DNA of 64,000 nt from Chryseobacterium sp. CH21 (GTDB lineage Bacteria; Bacteroidota; Bacteroidia; Flavobacteriales; Weeksellaceae). The stretch's first letter is position 1. Each line of letters opens with the position of its first letter. Under the pieces are notes generated by a model. That model did no database searches and had not been told where the DNA came from. It was given only the letters and a program-made list of their open reading frames with translations. Location: NCBI RefSeq assembly GCF_004119445.1, contig NZ_QICI01000101.1, forward strand, positions 31,720-95,719. Direction: 5' to 3'. Shown here in pieces: positions 25,953-34,689 of this stretch. The position numbers and the translations under genes were made by a program.

Positions 25953-25971
25953 TACTTTGAATTACAAAGTA
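25953..25971. promoter_or_regulatory. Palindromic operator, site 2
   Basis: TACTTTG-AATTA-CAAAGTA, a 19-base palindrome located 26 bases before the gene at 25997. Its inner 17 bases are the exact reverse complement of those at site 1. Confidence 0.65.
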
Positions 25972-25996
25972 CTTTATATTTTAAAAATTAAATAAA

Positions 25997-26287
25997 ATGA
26001 TGACACAAAAACAAAAAACATGCACAATTTATGCCTTTCAATTGGTTGTACTCAGTATCCCATTGGTTGGAAATCTATTTTCTAAGGAAGTTAACTGGTC
26101 AGGATCGGATTTTCTGATTGCAGGGGCTTTGCTTTTTACAACCGCTTTTCTCATCAATCTGGTTAGAAGCAAGATAAAGAAACAAAGTCAGAAAGTCTTC
26201 ATCTGTATTTTCATTTTAGTGGTTGTTGCATTAATCTGGCTCGAACTGGCAGTAGGTATTTTCGGAAGCCCATTTGCAGGAAGTTAA
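25997..26287 (+). CDS. Small membrane protein, probable regulator target
   Basis: A 96-residue protein with about three predicted membrane segments ('IYAFQLVVLSIPLVG', 'FLIAGALLFTTAFLINLV', 'VFICIFILVVVALIWLELAV'). Not recognised, but small membrane proteins like this are often paired with HTH_34 regulators in Bacteroidota. The palindrome at 25953 lies in its promoter region. It probably leads the run of membrane-protein genes that follows. Confidence 0.65.
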   Translation: MMTQKQKTCTIYAFQLVVLSIPLVGNLFSKEVNWSGSDFLIAGALLFTTAFLINLVRSKIKKQSQKVFICIFILVVVALIWLELAVGIFGSPFAGS

Positions 26288-26320
26288 ATGAAAGGTTCAG
26301 TAATAATAAATTAAAATAGG

Positions 26321-26617
26321 ATGAAAGATCAGGAAATTTTATACTTCGGAAAGTCTCTGTTTGCTTTGTGTTTTGTACTTGGAAGTGTTTGTCTTATTGG
26401 ATATTTGACAACAAGAATGGCGGAATTTGCAATAGGAGGATATATGCTGCTCATCTTTGGAGCTTTTTTAAATATACTGGTGGTGCTGGGACTGTTGATC
26501 TATGGTTTCGTATACAGATCGAGATTGAATGAATGCCTGAAAGCAATCGGGATCCTTCTAGTCAATATACCTATTGCTATTCTTTATACGGTTATAGGAC
26601 TCAATAATATGCATTAA
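26321..26617 (+). CDS. Small membrane protein of unknown function
   Basis: A 98-residue protein with three predicted membrane segments. Its middle, 'GYMLLIFGAFLNILVVLGLL', resembles the middle of the small protein at 27126 ('YYVVIAAVVNLLIILYEL'), so the two may be distant paralogues on either side of the Coq4-like gene. Not recognised otherwise. Confidence 0.6.
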   Translation: MKDQEILYFGKSLFALCFVLGSVCLIGYLTTRMAEFAIGGYMLLIFGAFLNILVVLGLLIYGFVYRSRLNECLKAIGILLVNIPIAILYTVIGLNNMH

Positions 26618-26629
26618 AATAAATACATT

Positions 26630-27115
26630 ATGAAAAAAATACGCGTTCAATTTCTGCTTTTTGTATATGATAAAACACAAAAATTATACAGGAAATATTT
26701 CAAAAAGAAAAAAAGACAATGGCAGTTCAATGAGAAACAGCTGTTGGAGTTTCAGGAAGATTCTTTAGGTCGAAAGCTGGGTGAGTTTTACAAAAAACAT
26801 GGTTTCTCAATGATCCCAAAGATGGAAAACCATGATGTACACCACTTAATTACCGGCTGTGGAACCAATTTCGAAGATGAAATTGCCATGCAGTATCTGC
26901 TCCTCGGAAACGGTAAACTCAATGCCCATCTTTTGGCTGCAATCGTATTAGGAACAATTATTCTCCCGGAATATGTAAAAATTTATATCAAAGCTTATAA
27001 AAAAGGACAAAATATGAGAACCTTTCATCATTGGGACTTTGAAGAACTGCTATGGCAGAATTATGAGCACGTGAAAGACTTTATTCAACAAAAAGAAACA
27101 GTAGTTCTTCATTAA
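26630..27115 (+). CDS. Coq4 family protein
   Basis: A 161-residue soluble protein with the Coq4 metal motif HDxxH-x11-E, seen as 'HDVHHLITGCGTNFEDE', followed by 'AMQYLLLGNGKLNAHLLAAI' and a basic end. Mitochondrial Coq4 works in ubiquinone biosynthesis and binds a metal through this motif. Flavobacteria normally use menaquinone, so the role here is not the textbook one. It lies between two small membrane-protein genes, 12 and 10 bases away, so it is probably co-expressed and may act at the membrane. Confidence 0.8.
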   Translation: MKKIRVQFLLFVYDKTQKLYRKYFKKKKRQWQFNEKQLLEFQEDSLGRKLGEFYKKHGFSMIPKMENHDVHHLITGCGTNFEDEIAMQYLLLGNGKLNAHLLAAIVLGTIILPEYVKIYIKAYKKGQNMRTFHHWDFEELLWQNYEHVKDFIQQKETVVLH

Positions 27116-27125
27116 ATTAAAAATA

Positions 27126-27407
27126 ATGGGAAAAATAAAATTCAGTCCGTTAGGAGAAAAAACATTTTTAATCTCCTTTTTGCTGGGTACCTCTTTGCTG
27201 CTTTTATTTTGGATGACAAGAGCTGGATTTCTGATCATATTCGGGTTTTATTATGTGGTGATAGCTGCAGTGGTAAATCTGTTAATCATTTTATATGAAT
27301 TGATGGAATATCTGAGTGATGTTTCAGAAAAAAGACAAACGGAAACTCTGTCCTTCTATTGTTGGTTAATATTCCTATTACTTTTTTATACCTCAACCTA
27401 TTCTTAA
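27126..27407 (+). CDS. Small membrane protein of unknown function
   Basis: A 93-residue protein with three predicted membrane segments ('LISFLLGTSLLLLFW', 'LIIFGFYYVVIAAVVNLLII', 'FYCWLIFLLLFYTSTY'). It starts ten bases after the Coq4-like gene and resembles the small protein at 26321 in layout. No family recognised. Confidence 0.6.
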   Translation: MGKIKFSPLGEKTFLISFLLGTSLLLLFWMTRAGFLIIFGFYYVVIAAVVNLLIILYELMEYLSDVSEKRQTETLSFYCWLIFLLLFYTSTYS

Positions 27408-27483
27408 TTTTTGATAATCTCAATACTTGGCCACATTAAATCTTTCAATTCTTTAAATTTTCAATCTTTAAATCATTAACCTC

Positions 27484-28794
27484 ATGAAAACACATCATTA
27501 TATATTCATTACAGCCCTTCTCTTTGTTATTGTCTTTTATGATCAGGAGGTAGGGCTGAACCTAGGAATTCTGGGTGTCATCTATGCTATATTAACGCTC
27601 TTTAGAACCCCGGAAAAAAATAAAACAAGAGCACTATATATCCTTTTTGCTACAAGTGTTCTATCCAGTATTGCTTTTGCCTGGTTTGGAGATTTTCCAT
27701 CGTTTATTGCGGTGGTGAGTTCATTGCTTTTACTGGGATATAAATCGAAGAACAGAAGGCTGAAAATTCTCTTTTTAATTCCGGTTTTTATTGTGAATTG
27801 CTGCACTTCATTCTGCCGTTTTTTCAGTTTTGATGAATGGCTGCCTAAAAAGAATGTATCCGGATTATGGCAAAAAACATTTGCTTTCATTTTGATTCCT
27901 TTATTGTTGGTTTCTGTTTTCTTTGGGATTTATTCTGCAGGAAGTAATCATTTTGCAGCTCTTTTCACAGATTATGAGCTGGATCTTAATATTTGGCAGG
28001 TGTTCTGTCTCTCTGTTTTAGGATTTTTTATTGCCTTTAATTACTGGAATTATGCAGTGGAAAAACTCATCTACAAAAACAATCATTTTCTGGATAATGA
28101 GTTTAGCCGAGATTCCCGCCTTCCTAAGGCTACCTATTCCTTTCTTGATCTGGGTGCAGAAAGAACGAGTGGAGTTATTTCTTTTGTCTTATTGAATATT
28201 TTACTCATCTTCTTCATTATTACCTACAATTACGAACAGTTTTATGAAGTTGTGAAAACACCCGTTCAGCTTTCCGAGGAAACCCATGAAAGAGTGAATG
28301 CCGTGATCATGTCTATTGTGATGGCTATTCTGGTAATCATGTTTTATTTTAAATCCGGATTTAATTTTGATCCAAAAGCAGGTTTATTGAAAATTTTAGC
28401 CAAAATCTGGATTTTCCTCAATGCCATTCTTGTGATTTCCGCAGCCCTTAAAAACTACGAGTATATTGTTAACTATGCATTTACCTATAAAAGGCTGGGC
28501 GTTTTTGCCTTCTTACTTTTATCGCTGGTAGGTTTGGCTTTGACCTTTATTAAAATTCAAAAACAGAAAAGAAATATTTTCCTTGTCAATACCATGATCT
28601 GGTATTTTTACGGAACCATTCTCGTGTGCAGCTATATCAATTGGGGCGGTTTTATAACCTCCCAGAATATGAAACGAAAAGATTTTGCAGTCAATTATCA
28701 TGTAACATCCATCAACTTCAGTGAAAAAGCACTTCTGAAATATGCAGATGAAAAAATGATCAGAAACTTAAAAAGACCTTACAGGATAAAGTGA
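27484..28794 (+). CDS. Polytopic membrane protein, DUF4173/DUF4153-like
   Basis: A 436-residue protein with about ten predicted membrane segments. The central 'AGSNHFAALFTDYELDLNIW', 'FFIAFNYWNYAVEKLIY' and 'LGAERTSGVISFVLLNILLIF' remind me of DUF4173 proteins, which are membrane proteins of unknown function. The C-terminus ends with a soluble segment 'SINFSEKALLKYADEKMI'. It follows the small membrane-protein genes in the same direction. Confidence 0.7.
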   Translation: MKTHHYIFITALLFVIVFYDQEVGLNLGILGVIYAILTLFRTPEKNKTRALYILFATSVLSSIAFAWFGDFPSFIAVVSSLLLLGYKSKNRRLKILFLIPVFIVNCCTSFCRFFSFDEWLPKKNVSGLWQKTFAFILIPLLLVSVFFGIYSAGSNHFAALFTDYELDLNIWQVFCLSVLGFFIAFNYWNYAVEKLIYKNNHFLDNEFSRDSRLPKATYSFLDLGAERTSGVISFVLLNILLIFFIITYNYEQFYEVVKTPVQLSEETHERVNAVIMSIVMAILVIMFYFKSGFNFDPKAGLLKILAKIWIFLNAILVISAALKNYEYIVNYAFTYKRLGVFAFLLLSLVGLALTFIKIQKQKRNIFLVNTMIWYFYGTILVCSYINWGGFITSQNMKRKDFAVNYHVTSINFSEKALLKYADEKMIRNLKRPYRIK

Positions 28795-28859
28795 AAAATG
28801 AAACAGCCAAAACGTTTCTTTCAAAAATTATGTATTATCAGACAATACAATAAAATATC

Positions 28860-29564
28860 ATGAAAAGCTTTGTTGAATCTTCAAGATTTAAAATTAATAT
28901 ATTGTTGATCCTGATGACCTTATTCTGTTTCAGCCTTTCGGCTTTCAGATATTATATCAGTGATACAAAAGTGTTTCTGTTTCTCAACTGGAATCTGTTT
29001 CTGGCATGGATTCCTTTATTGCTAAGTTCTTTCATACTTGCCTTTAATATCAAAAGTAAAATTTCACTCATCTTTATTATCATCGTCTGGATCTTGTTCT
29101 TTCCCAATTCTCCTTACATTCTGACAGATCTTTTCCATCTCAGAGCAAGAAATGAGATGCCGGTCTGGTATGATCTCATTGTAATTCTTTCCTATGCCTG
29201 GACGGGACTGATCTGTGGGTTTATAAGCCTTAAAGATATCGAAAAACGACTTTCTGATTATGGTAACAGAAATATCATCAACGGAGTCATTGTATTCTTC
29301 CTTTTCATGAGCAGCTTTGGAGTTTATCTCGGTAGATTTTTGAGATGGAACAGCTGGGATGTGCTCAATAACCCTTTTGGTCTCTTCTCAGATATTGTGT
29401 TACGGATAATTTACCCAATGGAATATACCAAAACCTGGGGTGTTACAGTTTTAATGGGACTGATGCTGAACTTTATGTACTTTACCTTCAAATGGGCAGG
29501 CGCAAATGATGAAAAAGAATTGCAGCCGGAAAACAAATCATTCAACGGATTGGAACAATTTTAG
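28860..29564 (+). CDS. DUF1361 domain-containing membrane protein
   Basis: A 234-residue protein with about six membrane segments and the DUF1361 signature 'FFPNSPYILTDLFHLRARN', followed by 'WYDLIVILSYAWTGLICGF' and 'LGRFLRWNSWDVLNNP'. The function of the family is unknown. It follows the DUF4173-like gene by 65 bases. Confidence 0.8.
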   Translation: MKSFVESSRFKINILLILMTLFCFSLSAFRYYISDTKVFLFLNWNLFLAWIPLLLSSFILAFNIKSKISLIFIIIVWILFFPNSPYILTDLFHLRARNEMPVWYDLIVILSYAWTGLICGFISLKDIEKRLSDYGNRNIINGVIVFFLFMSSFGVYLGRFLRWNSWDVLNNPFGLFSDIVLRIIYPMEYTKTWGVTVLMGLMLNFMYFTFKWAGANDEKELQPENKSFNGLEQF

Positions 29565-29617
29565 CATTTAAATGAGCTCAGCATCATAAATGTTGATCCA
29601 CTTTTAAAATTAATATT

Positions 29618-30157
29618 ATGAAAAAAAGCTTATTATTAATTCCATTGATTATTCTTTCATGTAAAAAAGAACCAGCCGTTACAGCCGTTCAGGACAAAGA
29701 TTCTACCATTGTAACAGAAATGCCGGATTCTATGGTAAAAGCAGATTCTGCTGCATTGAGAGTAAAAGATTCAATTATTAACAACGCTCCGGCCACCAAA
29801 GAAGTCTTGCGTAAAGGCGTAATGAGAAATGAAAAAGATGGTCAGATTATAAGAACGGCAGATGCCAACCAGCTTCCTTTCACCATTGGAGAGCAGTTTA
29901 CAAAAGATGATCAGGAATTGGTTTTAAAATTAACCCATTACGACCGCCCAAATATCAAAGCAAAAATTTCTACCAAAGAGAAAGATTTTAATATCCGTTT
30001 CAATCAGATCAAAGTTCCCAATGGAGATTATGACGGACCTTTCGGAAGAGAAATCACGTATGACACTCCAGGAAAAGGAGAAGTGTGGCTTATCATCGGA
30101 AAAAGTAACATGGCTTCCGGAAATACTAAAGGAAGTTTTACGGTAATTATAGAATAA
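29618..30157 (+). CDS. Putative lipoprotein
   Basis: A 179-residue protein with a short lipoprotein signal ('MKKSLLLIPLIILSCKKE', lipobox cysteine 15). A Ser/Asp/Ala-rich linker follows, then a beta-rich part with 'GRKIT'-like and 'GKGEVWLIIGKSNMASGNTK' sequence. Not recognised. It is probably anchored in the periplasm or outer membrane. Confidence 0.7.
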   Translation: MKKSLLLIPLIILSCKKEPAVTAVQDKDSTIVTEMPDSMVKADSAALRVKDSIINNAPATKEVLRKGVMRNEKDGQIIRTADANQLPFTIGEQFTKDDQELVLKLTHYDRPNIKAKISTKEKDFNIRFNQIKVPNGDYDGPFGREITYDTPGKGEVWLIIGKSNMASGNTKGSFTVIIE

Positions 30158-30216
30158 GGTAAACCAATTTGGTATAATTTCTGCAAATTATACTCAGAAG
30201 TTTAAAATTTAAAATT

Positions 30217-30729
30217 ATGAAAAATATAGTTCTAACAGCAATGGCCGCTTCAGCTGTACTCGTAAGTTGCGGAACCGTACAGTCGCTGGTTCAGAATACA
30301 TTTCCATACACAACGAATGTTTTGGTATCTACAGGAGTTCCAGCAGATAAAGAAGTTTCTTCTACAGCAACGGCTACCAATGTACAGACCTGGTTCGGAG
30401 GAAATAACAATGCTAAGATTAAAGATGTAAGAATTTCAGATGCGAAAATTTCTGTGGCATCACCATCAGGAGGAAATCTGAGTGCATTCAAAACCATTAA
30501 AATATTCGTTTCATCCAATGGAACAGGAGAAAGACTGGTAGCATCACGCTCCAACATATCTACCAATTCTTCCAGCCTGAATCTGGATCTGAATGATACA
30601 GGATATCTGGATGAAATCGTAAAAAGTTCAGGACTCACCGTAAGAACGGTTTACGAGCTGAAGAATCAGACCTCTTCGGATATGAACATCAAAGTAGCGC
30701 TTAATTTTAACAGCGTTCCTGCCAACTAA
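30217..30729 (+). CDS. Putative lipoprotein, beta-rich
   Basis: A 170-residue protein with a lipoprotein signal (lipobox 'AVLVSCG'). The mature part is Ser/Thr/Asn-rich and reads as beta strands ('FPYTTNVLVSTGVPADKEVS', 'IKIFVSSNGTGERLVA', 'VRTVYELKNQTSSDMNIKVA'). No family recognised. It ends at a bidirectional terminator shared with the subtilase gene on the other strand. Confidence 0.7.
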   Translation: MKNIVLTAMAASAVLVSCGTVQSLVQNTFPYTTNVLVSTGVPADKEVSSTATATNVQTWFGGNNNAKIKDVRISDAKISVASPSGGNLSAFKTIKIFVSSNGTGERLVASRSNISTNSSSLNLDLNDTGYLDEIVKSSGLTVRTVYELKNQTSSDMNIKVALNFNSVPAN

Positions 30730-30750
30730 AACGGATAAAAATTGACATTA

Positions 30751-30783
30751 AAAACCCTCCCTCAGTATTCTGAGAGAGGGTTT
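30751..30783. terminator. Bidirectional terminator between convergent genes
   Basis: AAACCCTCCCTCAG and CTGAGAGAGGGTTT form a stem with one mismatch around a four-base loop. As and Ts flank both sides, and the genes on either side converge on it. Confidence 0.8.
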
Positions 30784-30818
30784 GATGTGAAGTAAAATGG
30801 TTTAAAAATCTTTTTAAA

Positions 30819-32477
30819 TTATAGTTTTGTCAGTTTTTCAACAACTCTTCTCTGCCCTTCATTGATGTTGATAATGTACTGACCAGTAGGAAGCTGTGAA
30901 ATATCAATTTTTTCATTAGGTAACACTGAATTTTTGAGTACGCTGCGTCCCTGAAGATTAATAATCTCTACATCCAGTTTTTTATTTTCATGACTTTGAA
31001 TAGCGATAGAACTACTGGATGGATTAGGATAAATTTTAACCTCTAAAGCAGCCAAAGTCTTAATGGGTGTTGCAAATTTACTTTCCAGCTGAATAATAGC
31101 ATTCTTCACATTAGGAAGAGGTCCGATTTTCTGACCCGTCACTGTGCCTCCCTGAGGAATTCCCGTAGAAATTAAAAGATTCTTCATTGCTGATGGCGTC
31201 AAATATTGACCTGTAGTCTGACGATAGAAAGACTGGATCAGAATAGCTGCTGAAGATACTACCGGTGTAGCAGAACTTGTACCACTGAAATAATTATAAG
31301 TTCTGTTGTTATTGTTATCATATTTCGCATAAGATCCATAACCTGCTGCCATCACACTGCTTCCCCAACCCTGAACATCCACTCTGTTTCCAAAAGTACT
31401 GAAACTTAGTTTCGAATGGGTCGTATTAGGAGATCCTGCACCTACTATGATAGCACCACTATTTCCTCTGGCAAGATATGACGCATAAAAAGGATCATCC
31501 AGATTTTGATTTCCATTACCGGCCGCAGCAATGATAATGATCCCTGAATCAGTAGCCGCTTTTGTAAGATCCCAGATTACTTTATTATATTCTGCAGGGC
31601 AATACTGACCGTCTTTTCCGCCAGTCTGCATTTCGTATAATATAATATCTCCGGACTGAGAGGCATTGATAGATCTGCTCACCGCAGAAGCTCTGTTGTA
31701 TCCCGCAGTTGTCCATTCCATATAGCCTTTGATCTCAGAAGCTTTGTAAGCAGCTCCTGTAAGTCCGATATTATCTTTTACCGAACCTAAAATACTTACC
31801 ACTGCCGTCCCGTGGTCACGATAATTATTATTAGCTAGCCCTGCATTCGGAGAATATCCTGGTTCCAATTGTATAGAATTTTGATTAGAAAGCATTTCGT
31901 GAGTTTTATAAAAACCATATTCCACATCACGCACACGGATATTCTGTCCTGTAATCCCTCTTGACCATGCGTATTTTGCATTGATTCCCGGGTTGTCATT
32001 CAGATAAGTCTGCAGACTTTCCAAATTAGGAGTCGCTACAAAAGCATTAACCAAAGGAGGTTCAATAGGAGCAGCACTCATTACAGATACATATTCTATT
32101 TCAGGAAACCTTTCAAGAGCCTGAATGATTTTTTGTGCAGATTCCTGATTTTGAATGGGAAGATCAGCCTTATAAATTCTTTTCAACTTTTCCACAGATT
32201 CTGTTGAGTTTCCAATGGCTTTACTGCTTCTGGCCATTTCATCAAGTTTGTTGTCTGTGAAATCCAGATCATATTTAAACGAAATTTGATTTTCTCTTGA
32301 AAATCTTTCCAGATCAGCATTTCTGCTGAAAGCTGTTTTTTCCGAATTAATGCCTTTTGAAAAGCATACATAAATAATTGAATTTTGATCATTAGCCATT
32401 TTGGCCTGATTGTCCTGACCAAAAGACATAGAAGAGCAGAACGCAAGTAATGCGAGAAGATTGATTTTTGTTTTCAT
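30819..32477 (-). CDS. Secreted S8 subtilisin-like protease with T9SS sorting domain
   Basis: A 552-residue serine protease. A signal peptide ends near 'MSFGQ'. After a prodomain (to about 150), the subtilase triad is visible: Asp in 'NIRVRDVEYGF', His in 'NYRDHGTAVVSILG', Ser in 'YNYFSGTSSATPVVSSAAI', plus the oxyanion Asn in 'IIIAAAGNGNQN'. The C-terminus is a type A sorting domain ('VKIYPNPSSSSIAI', 'LPTGQYIININEG'), so export is by the type IX system. All catalytic residues are present; it should be active at the surface or outside. Confidence 0.93.
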   Translation of the reverse strand: MKTKINLLALLAFCSSMSFGQDNQAKMANDQNSIIYVCFSKGINSEKTAFSRNADLERFSRENQISFKYDLDFTDNKLDEMARSSKAIGNSTESVEKLKRIYKADLPIQNQESAQKIIQALERFPEIEYVSVMSAAPIEPPLVNAFVATPNLESLQTYLNDNPGINAKYAWSRGITGQNIRVRDVEYGFYKTHEMLSNQNSIQLEPGYSPNAGLANNNYRDHGTAVVSILGSVKDNIGLTGAAYKASEIKGYMEWTTAGYNRASAVSRSINASQSGDIILYEMQTGGKDGQYCPAEYNKVIWDLTKAATDSGIIIIAAAGNGNQNLDDPFYASYLARGNSGAIIVGAGSPNTTHSKLSFSTFGNRVDVQGWGSSVMAAGYGSYAKYDNNNNRTYNYFSGTSSATPVVSSAAILIQSFYRQTTGQYLTPSAMKNLLISTGIPQGGTVTGQKIGPLPNVKNAIIQLESKFATPIKTLAALEVKIYPNPSSSSIAIQSHENKKLDVEIINLQGRSVLKNSVLPNEKIDISQLPTGQYIININEGQRRVVEKLTKL

Positions 32478-32621
32478 ATGATTTTGTTAAATGGTTGTGA
32501 ATCAGTTTTGATCTACATCAAAAATAATAATAAAATAAAAACATATCACATTTTTGTGATTTTATTTTTTGAATTTTTACTCTTTTCTTTTGTATAAAGG
32601 ATTTCTTTGTTTATGAATGAT

Positions 32622-32654
32622 AAACCTCACAGGTTTTTAAAACCTGTGAGGTTT
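32622..32654. repeat. REP-like palindrome 3
   Basis: AAACCTCACAGGTTT and AAACCTGTGAGGTTT form a perfect stem around a short AT loop. It is related to palindromes 1 and 2 around the transposase at 10341, with compensating changes in the stem. It lies in the 266-base gap between the subtilase and dtd, in which I see no gene. Confidence 0.8.
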
Positions 32655-32743
32655 AATGAAGGGTGTGTTTTATGCATATCAATCAAAAAAATACGTTCCA
32701 ACAAATTGAAACGTATTGCTTTGTGGTATATTTATTTTCGGAT

Positions 32744-33193
32744 TTAGCTTTTGGTAAGAGAATCCATGACGATGGTGACAGGTCCGTCATTAATCAGCGA
32801 AACTTTCATATCTGCTCCGAAAATTCCGCTTTCTGTTGTGAGTCCGGATTTAGCAATTTCTTCTTTAAAATAGTCAAAAAGAGGAACTGCTTTATCTGGT
32901 TTTGCTGCTTTTATGAAAGAAGGACGATTGCCTTTTTTATAATCTGCAATTAAGGTGAACTGGCTGATACAAAGGATTTCTCCGGAAATATCCTTCACAG
33001 AAAGATTCAGTTTATCATCTTCATCGCCAAAGATTCTTAGGTTTAAAACCTTCTGTATGAGCCAGTCTGCATCTGTTTTTTTATCATTTTCATCCACACC
33101 TACCAGCAGCATTAATCCCTTTCCGATTTCACCGACAATTTTTCCATCCACTTTTACACGGGCCTCAGAGACTCTTTGTATTACGATCTTCAT
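32744..33193 (-). CDS. dtd: D-aminoacyl-tRNA deacylase
   Basis: DTD hydrolyses D-amino acids (and Gly on wrong tRNAs) from tRNA. The 149-residue protein opens 'MKIVIQRVSEARVKVDGK', has the family motif SQFTL in 'LCISQFTLIADYKKGNRPSF', and the cross-subunit motif GPVT in 'SLINDGPVTIVMDS'. The length matches the family (145-150). No irregularities. Confidence 0.95.
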   Translation of the reverse strand: MKIVIQRVSEARVKVDGKIVGEIGKGLMLLVGVDENDKKTDADWLIQKVLNLRIFGDEDDKLNLSVKDISGEILCISQFTLIADYKKGNRPSFIKAAKPDKAVPLFDYFKEEIAKSGLTTESGIFGADMKVSLINDGPVTIVMDSLTKS

Positions 33194-33201
33194 CTTGTAT
33201 T

Positions 33202-33657
33202 CTAGTAATAAATATTTAAAGTTTTGCTGGGTGCATCATAGCTGTAAGGATAAGTTTTAGGAGGAAGAGAGGTTTTGGCCCCTGATTCCGGCTGTCCTGT
33301 ACTTAAAATCCATCTTGTATTATCCTGTGGGCAGATAATGGCAATATTATCTTTTACTTCAAGAGTGGTATTATTATCAGGACATATGTGAGGAGCATTT
33401 CTGTCGTACACCTTAAATCCGTTTGCGGTTCTGACAACAATTAGTCCTCTTGTTCCGGACTGCTGTTCATTTACGTAAATCCAGCCATTAATATTGTTCA
33501 AAGCATAGTAGGCAGGCAGGTTTAGATTAAGGGTTACGTTAATGGGCGTATTGGGGAAACAGTTCACAGTATCTTCTCTGCTTCCACAAGAGTTTATAGT
33601 TAAATTACTGAAAATCAATAAAATGAAAATGGATAGGATTGAAAAAGTTTTTTTCAT
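33202..33657 (-). CDS. Putative lipoprotein with degenerate Rieske-like fold
   Basis: A 151-residue protein with a lipoprotein signal (lipobox in 'NLTINSCGSRE'). 'FKVYDRNAPHICPDNNTTLE', 'NIAIICPQDNTRWILSTGQ' and the ending 'LPPKTYPYSYDAPSKTLNIY' have the layout of a Rieske [2Fe-2S] domain, but the C-x-H and C-x2-H cluster motifs are not intact: one His and the two pairs are incomplete. It probably keeps the fold without the cluster. It lies eight bases upstream of dtd on the same strand, so the two may be one operon. Confidence 0.7.
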   Translation of the reverse strand: MKKTFSILSIFILLIFSNLTINSCGSREDTVNCFPNTPINVTLNLNLPAYYALNNINGWIYVNEQQSGTRGLIVVRTANGFKVYDRNAPHICPDNNTTLEVKDNIAIICPQDNTRWILSTGQPESGAKTSLPPKTYPYSYDAPSKTLNIYY

Positions 33658-33674
33658 TTCAATTTAAATTTTTA

Positions 33675-33682
33675 TATATTTG
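33675..33682 (+). promoter_or_regulatory. Probable -7 element of greA
   Basis: TATATTTG (consensus TAnnTTTG) 83 bases before the greA ATG. No convincing -33 element at 19 bases. Confidence 0.45.
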
Positions 33683-33765
33683 TAAAAATAAAACGATTAC
33701 AACACGAAAACATTGTCCGGCAAATGTCGGATTATTTTTTATACTAAAACTAAATTTTGAAAATT

Positions 33766-34236
33766 ATGGCAAGCTATGTAACTAAGGAGGGCCTAGAGAA
33801 AATGAAAGCTGAGCTGGAACAGTTGGAAACTGTAGAGAGACCAAAAATTACTCAACAGATCGCAGAAGCAAGAGATAAAGGAGATTTATCGGAAAATGCA
33901 GAATACGATGCGGCTAAAGAGGCTCAAGGGATGCTTGAAATGAGAATTTCTAAGCTGAAAGATGTTATCTCGACTTCTAAAATTATAGATGAAAGCCAAT
34001 TAGATACTTCAAAAGTTTCTATCTTAACAACAGTGAAACTTAAAAATAATGCTACCAAGCAAGAGCAGGTATTTACATTGGTACCGGATAACGAAAGCGA
34101 CCTGAAAACAGGAAAGATTTCTGTGAACACACCCATTGCAAAAGGTCTGTTAGGAAAAGTTATTGGCGAAACTGCTGAAATTACTTTACCAAACGGAAAT
34201 AAACTGTCTTTTGAAGTATTAGACATTTCTTTATAG
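33766..34236 (+). CDS. greA: Transcription elongation factor GreA
   Basis: GreA rescues backtracked RNA polymerase by stimulating transcript cleavage. The 156-residue protein has the N-terminal coiled coil with 'ARDKGDLSENAEYDAAKEAQ' (acidic tip) and the C-terminal FKBP-like domain ending 'GNKLSFEVLDISL'. The ATG at 33766 is preferred to a TTG nine bases upstream. The next gene, a HIT protein, follows in the same direction. Confidence 0.97.
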   Translation: MASYVTKEGLEKMKAELEQLETVERPKITQQIAEARDKGDLSENAEYDAAKEAQGMLEMRISKLKDVISTSKIIDESQLDTSKVSILTTVKLKNNATKQEQVFTLVPDNESDLKTGKISVNTPIAKGLLGKVIGETAEITLPNGNKLSFEVLDISL

Positions 34237-34293
34237 TTTGATACTCTTTTCTGTTTCTAAACTTCTAAATACCTAACCCAAACTTCTGATAAA

Positions 34294-34683
34294 ATGAGCA
34301 CTATATTCACAAAAATCATCAATGGTGAGATTCCCTCTTATAAGATTGCAGAAAATGAACACTTTATCGCTTTCTTAGATGCAATGCCTTTGGTGAAGGG
34401 GCATACTCTGGTAGTCCCTAAAAAAGAAGTGGATTTGATTTTTGATCTTGAAAGTGAAGAATACAAAAACCTTTGGGGATTTGCCCAGGAGGTAGCCAAG
34501 AAGATCAAAACTGCAGTTCCATGTGTAAGAGTAGGAGTGGCGGTGGTAGGACTTGAAGTTCCTCATGTACACATCCATCTGATCCCTTTAAACAAGGTGG
34601 AAGATATGAATTTTAGAAACGAAAGATTAAAATTAACGAACGAAGAATATACAGAGATTCAAAACTCAATTATTAATTCTTAA
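34294..34683 (+). CDS. HIT family protein
   Basis: A 129-residue histidine-triad nucleotide-binding protein. The active-site motif HxHxH is seen in 'EVPHVHIHLIPL'; 'MSTIFTKIINGEIPSYKIAE' and 'GHTLVVPKKEVDLIFDLE' are typical of the Hint/HinT group. These act as nucleoside phosphoramidases or AMP-lysine hydrolases. It follows greA by 57 bases and is followed by a strong terminator. Confidence 0.93.
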   Translation: MSTIFTKIINGEIPSYKIAENEHFIAFLDAMPLVKGHTLVVPKKEVDLIFDLESEEYKNLWGFAQEVAKKIKTAVPCVRVGVAVVGLEVPHVHIHLIPLNKVEDMNFRNERLKLTNEEYTEIQNSIINS

Positions 34684-34689
34684 AAAACA

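Noticed and set aside
30291..30638. A 115-codon - strand frame opposite the 30217 lipoprotein gene
   Set aside because: It is an antisense shadow; the + strand frame has a proper lipoprotein signal.
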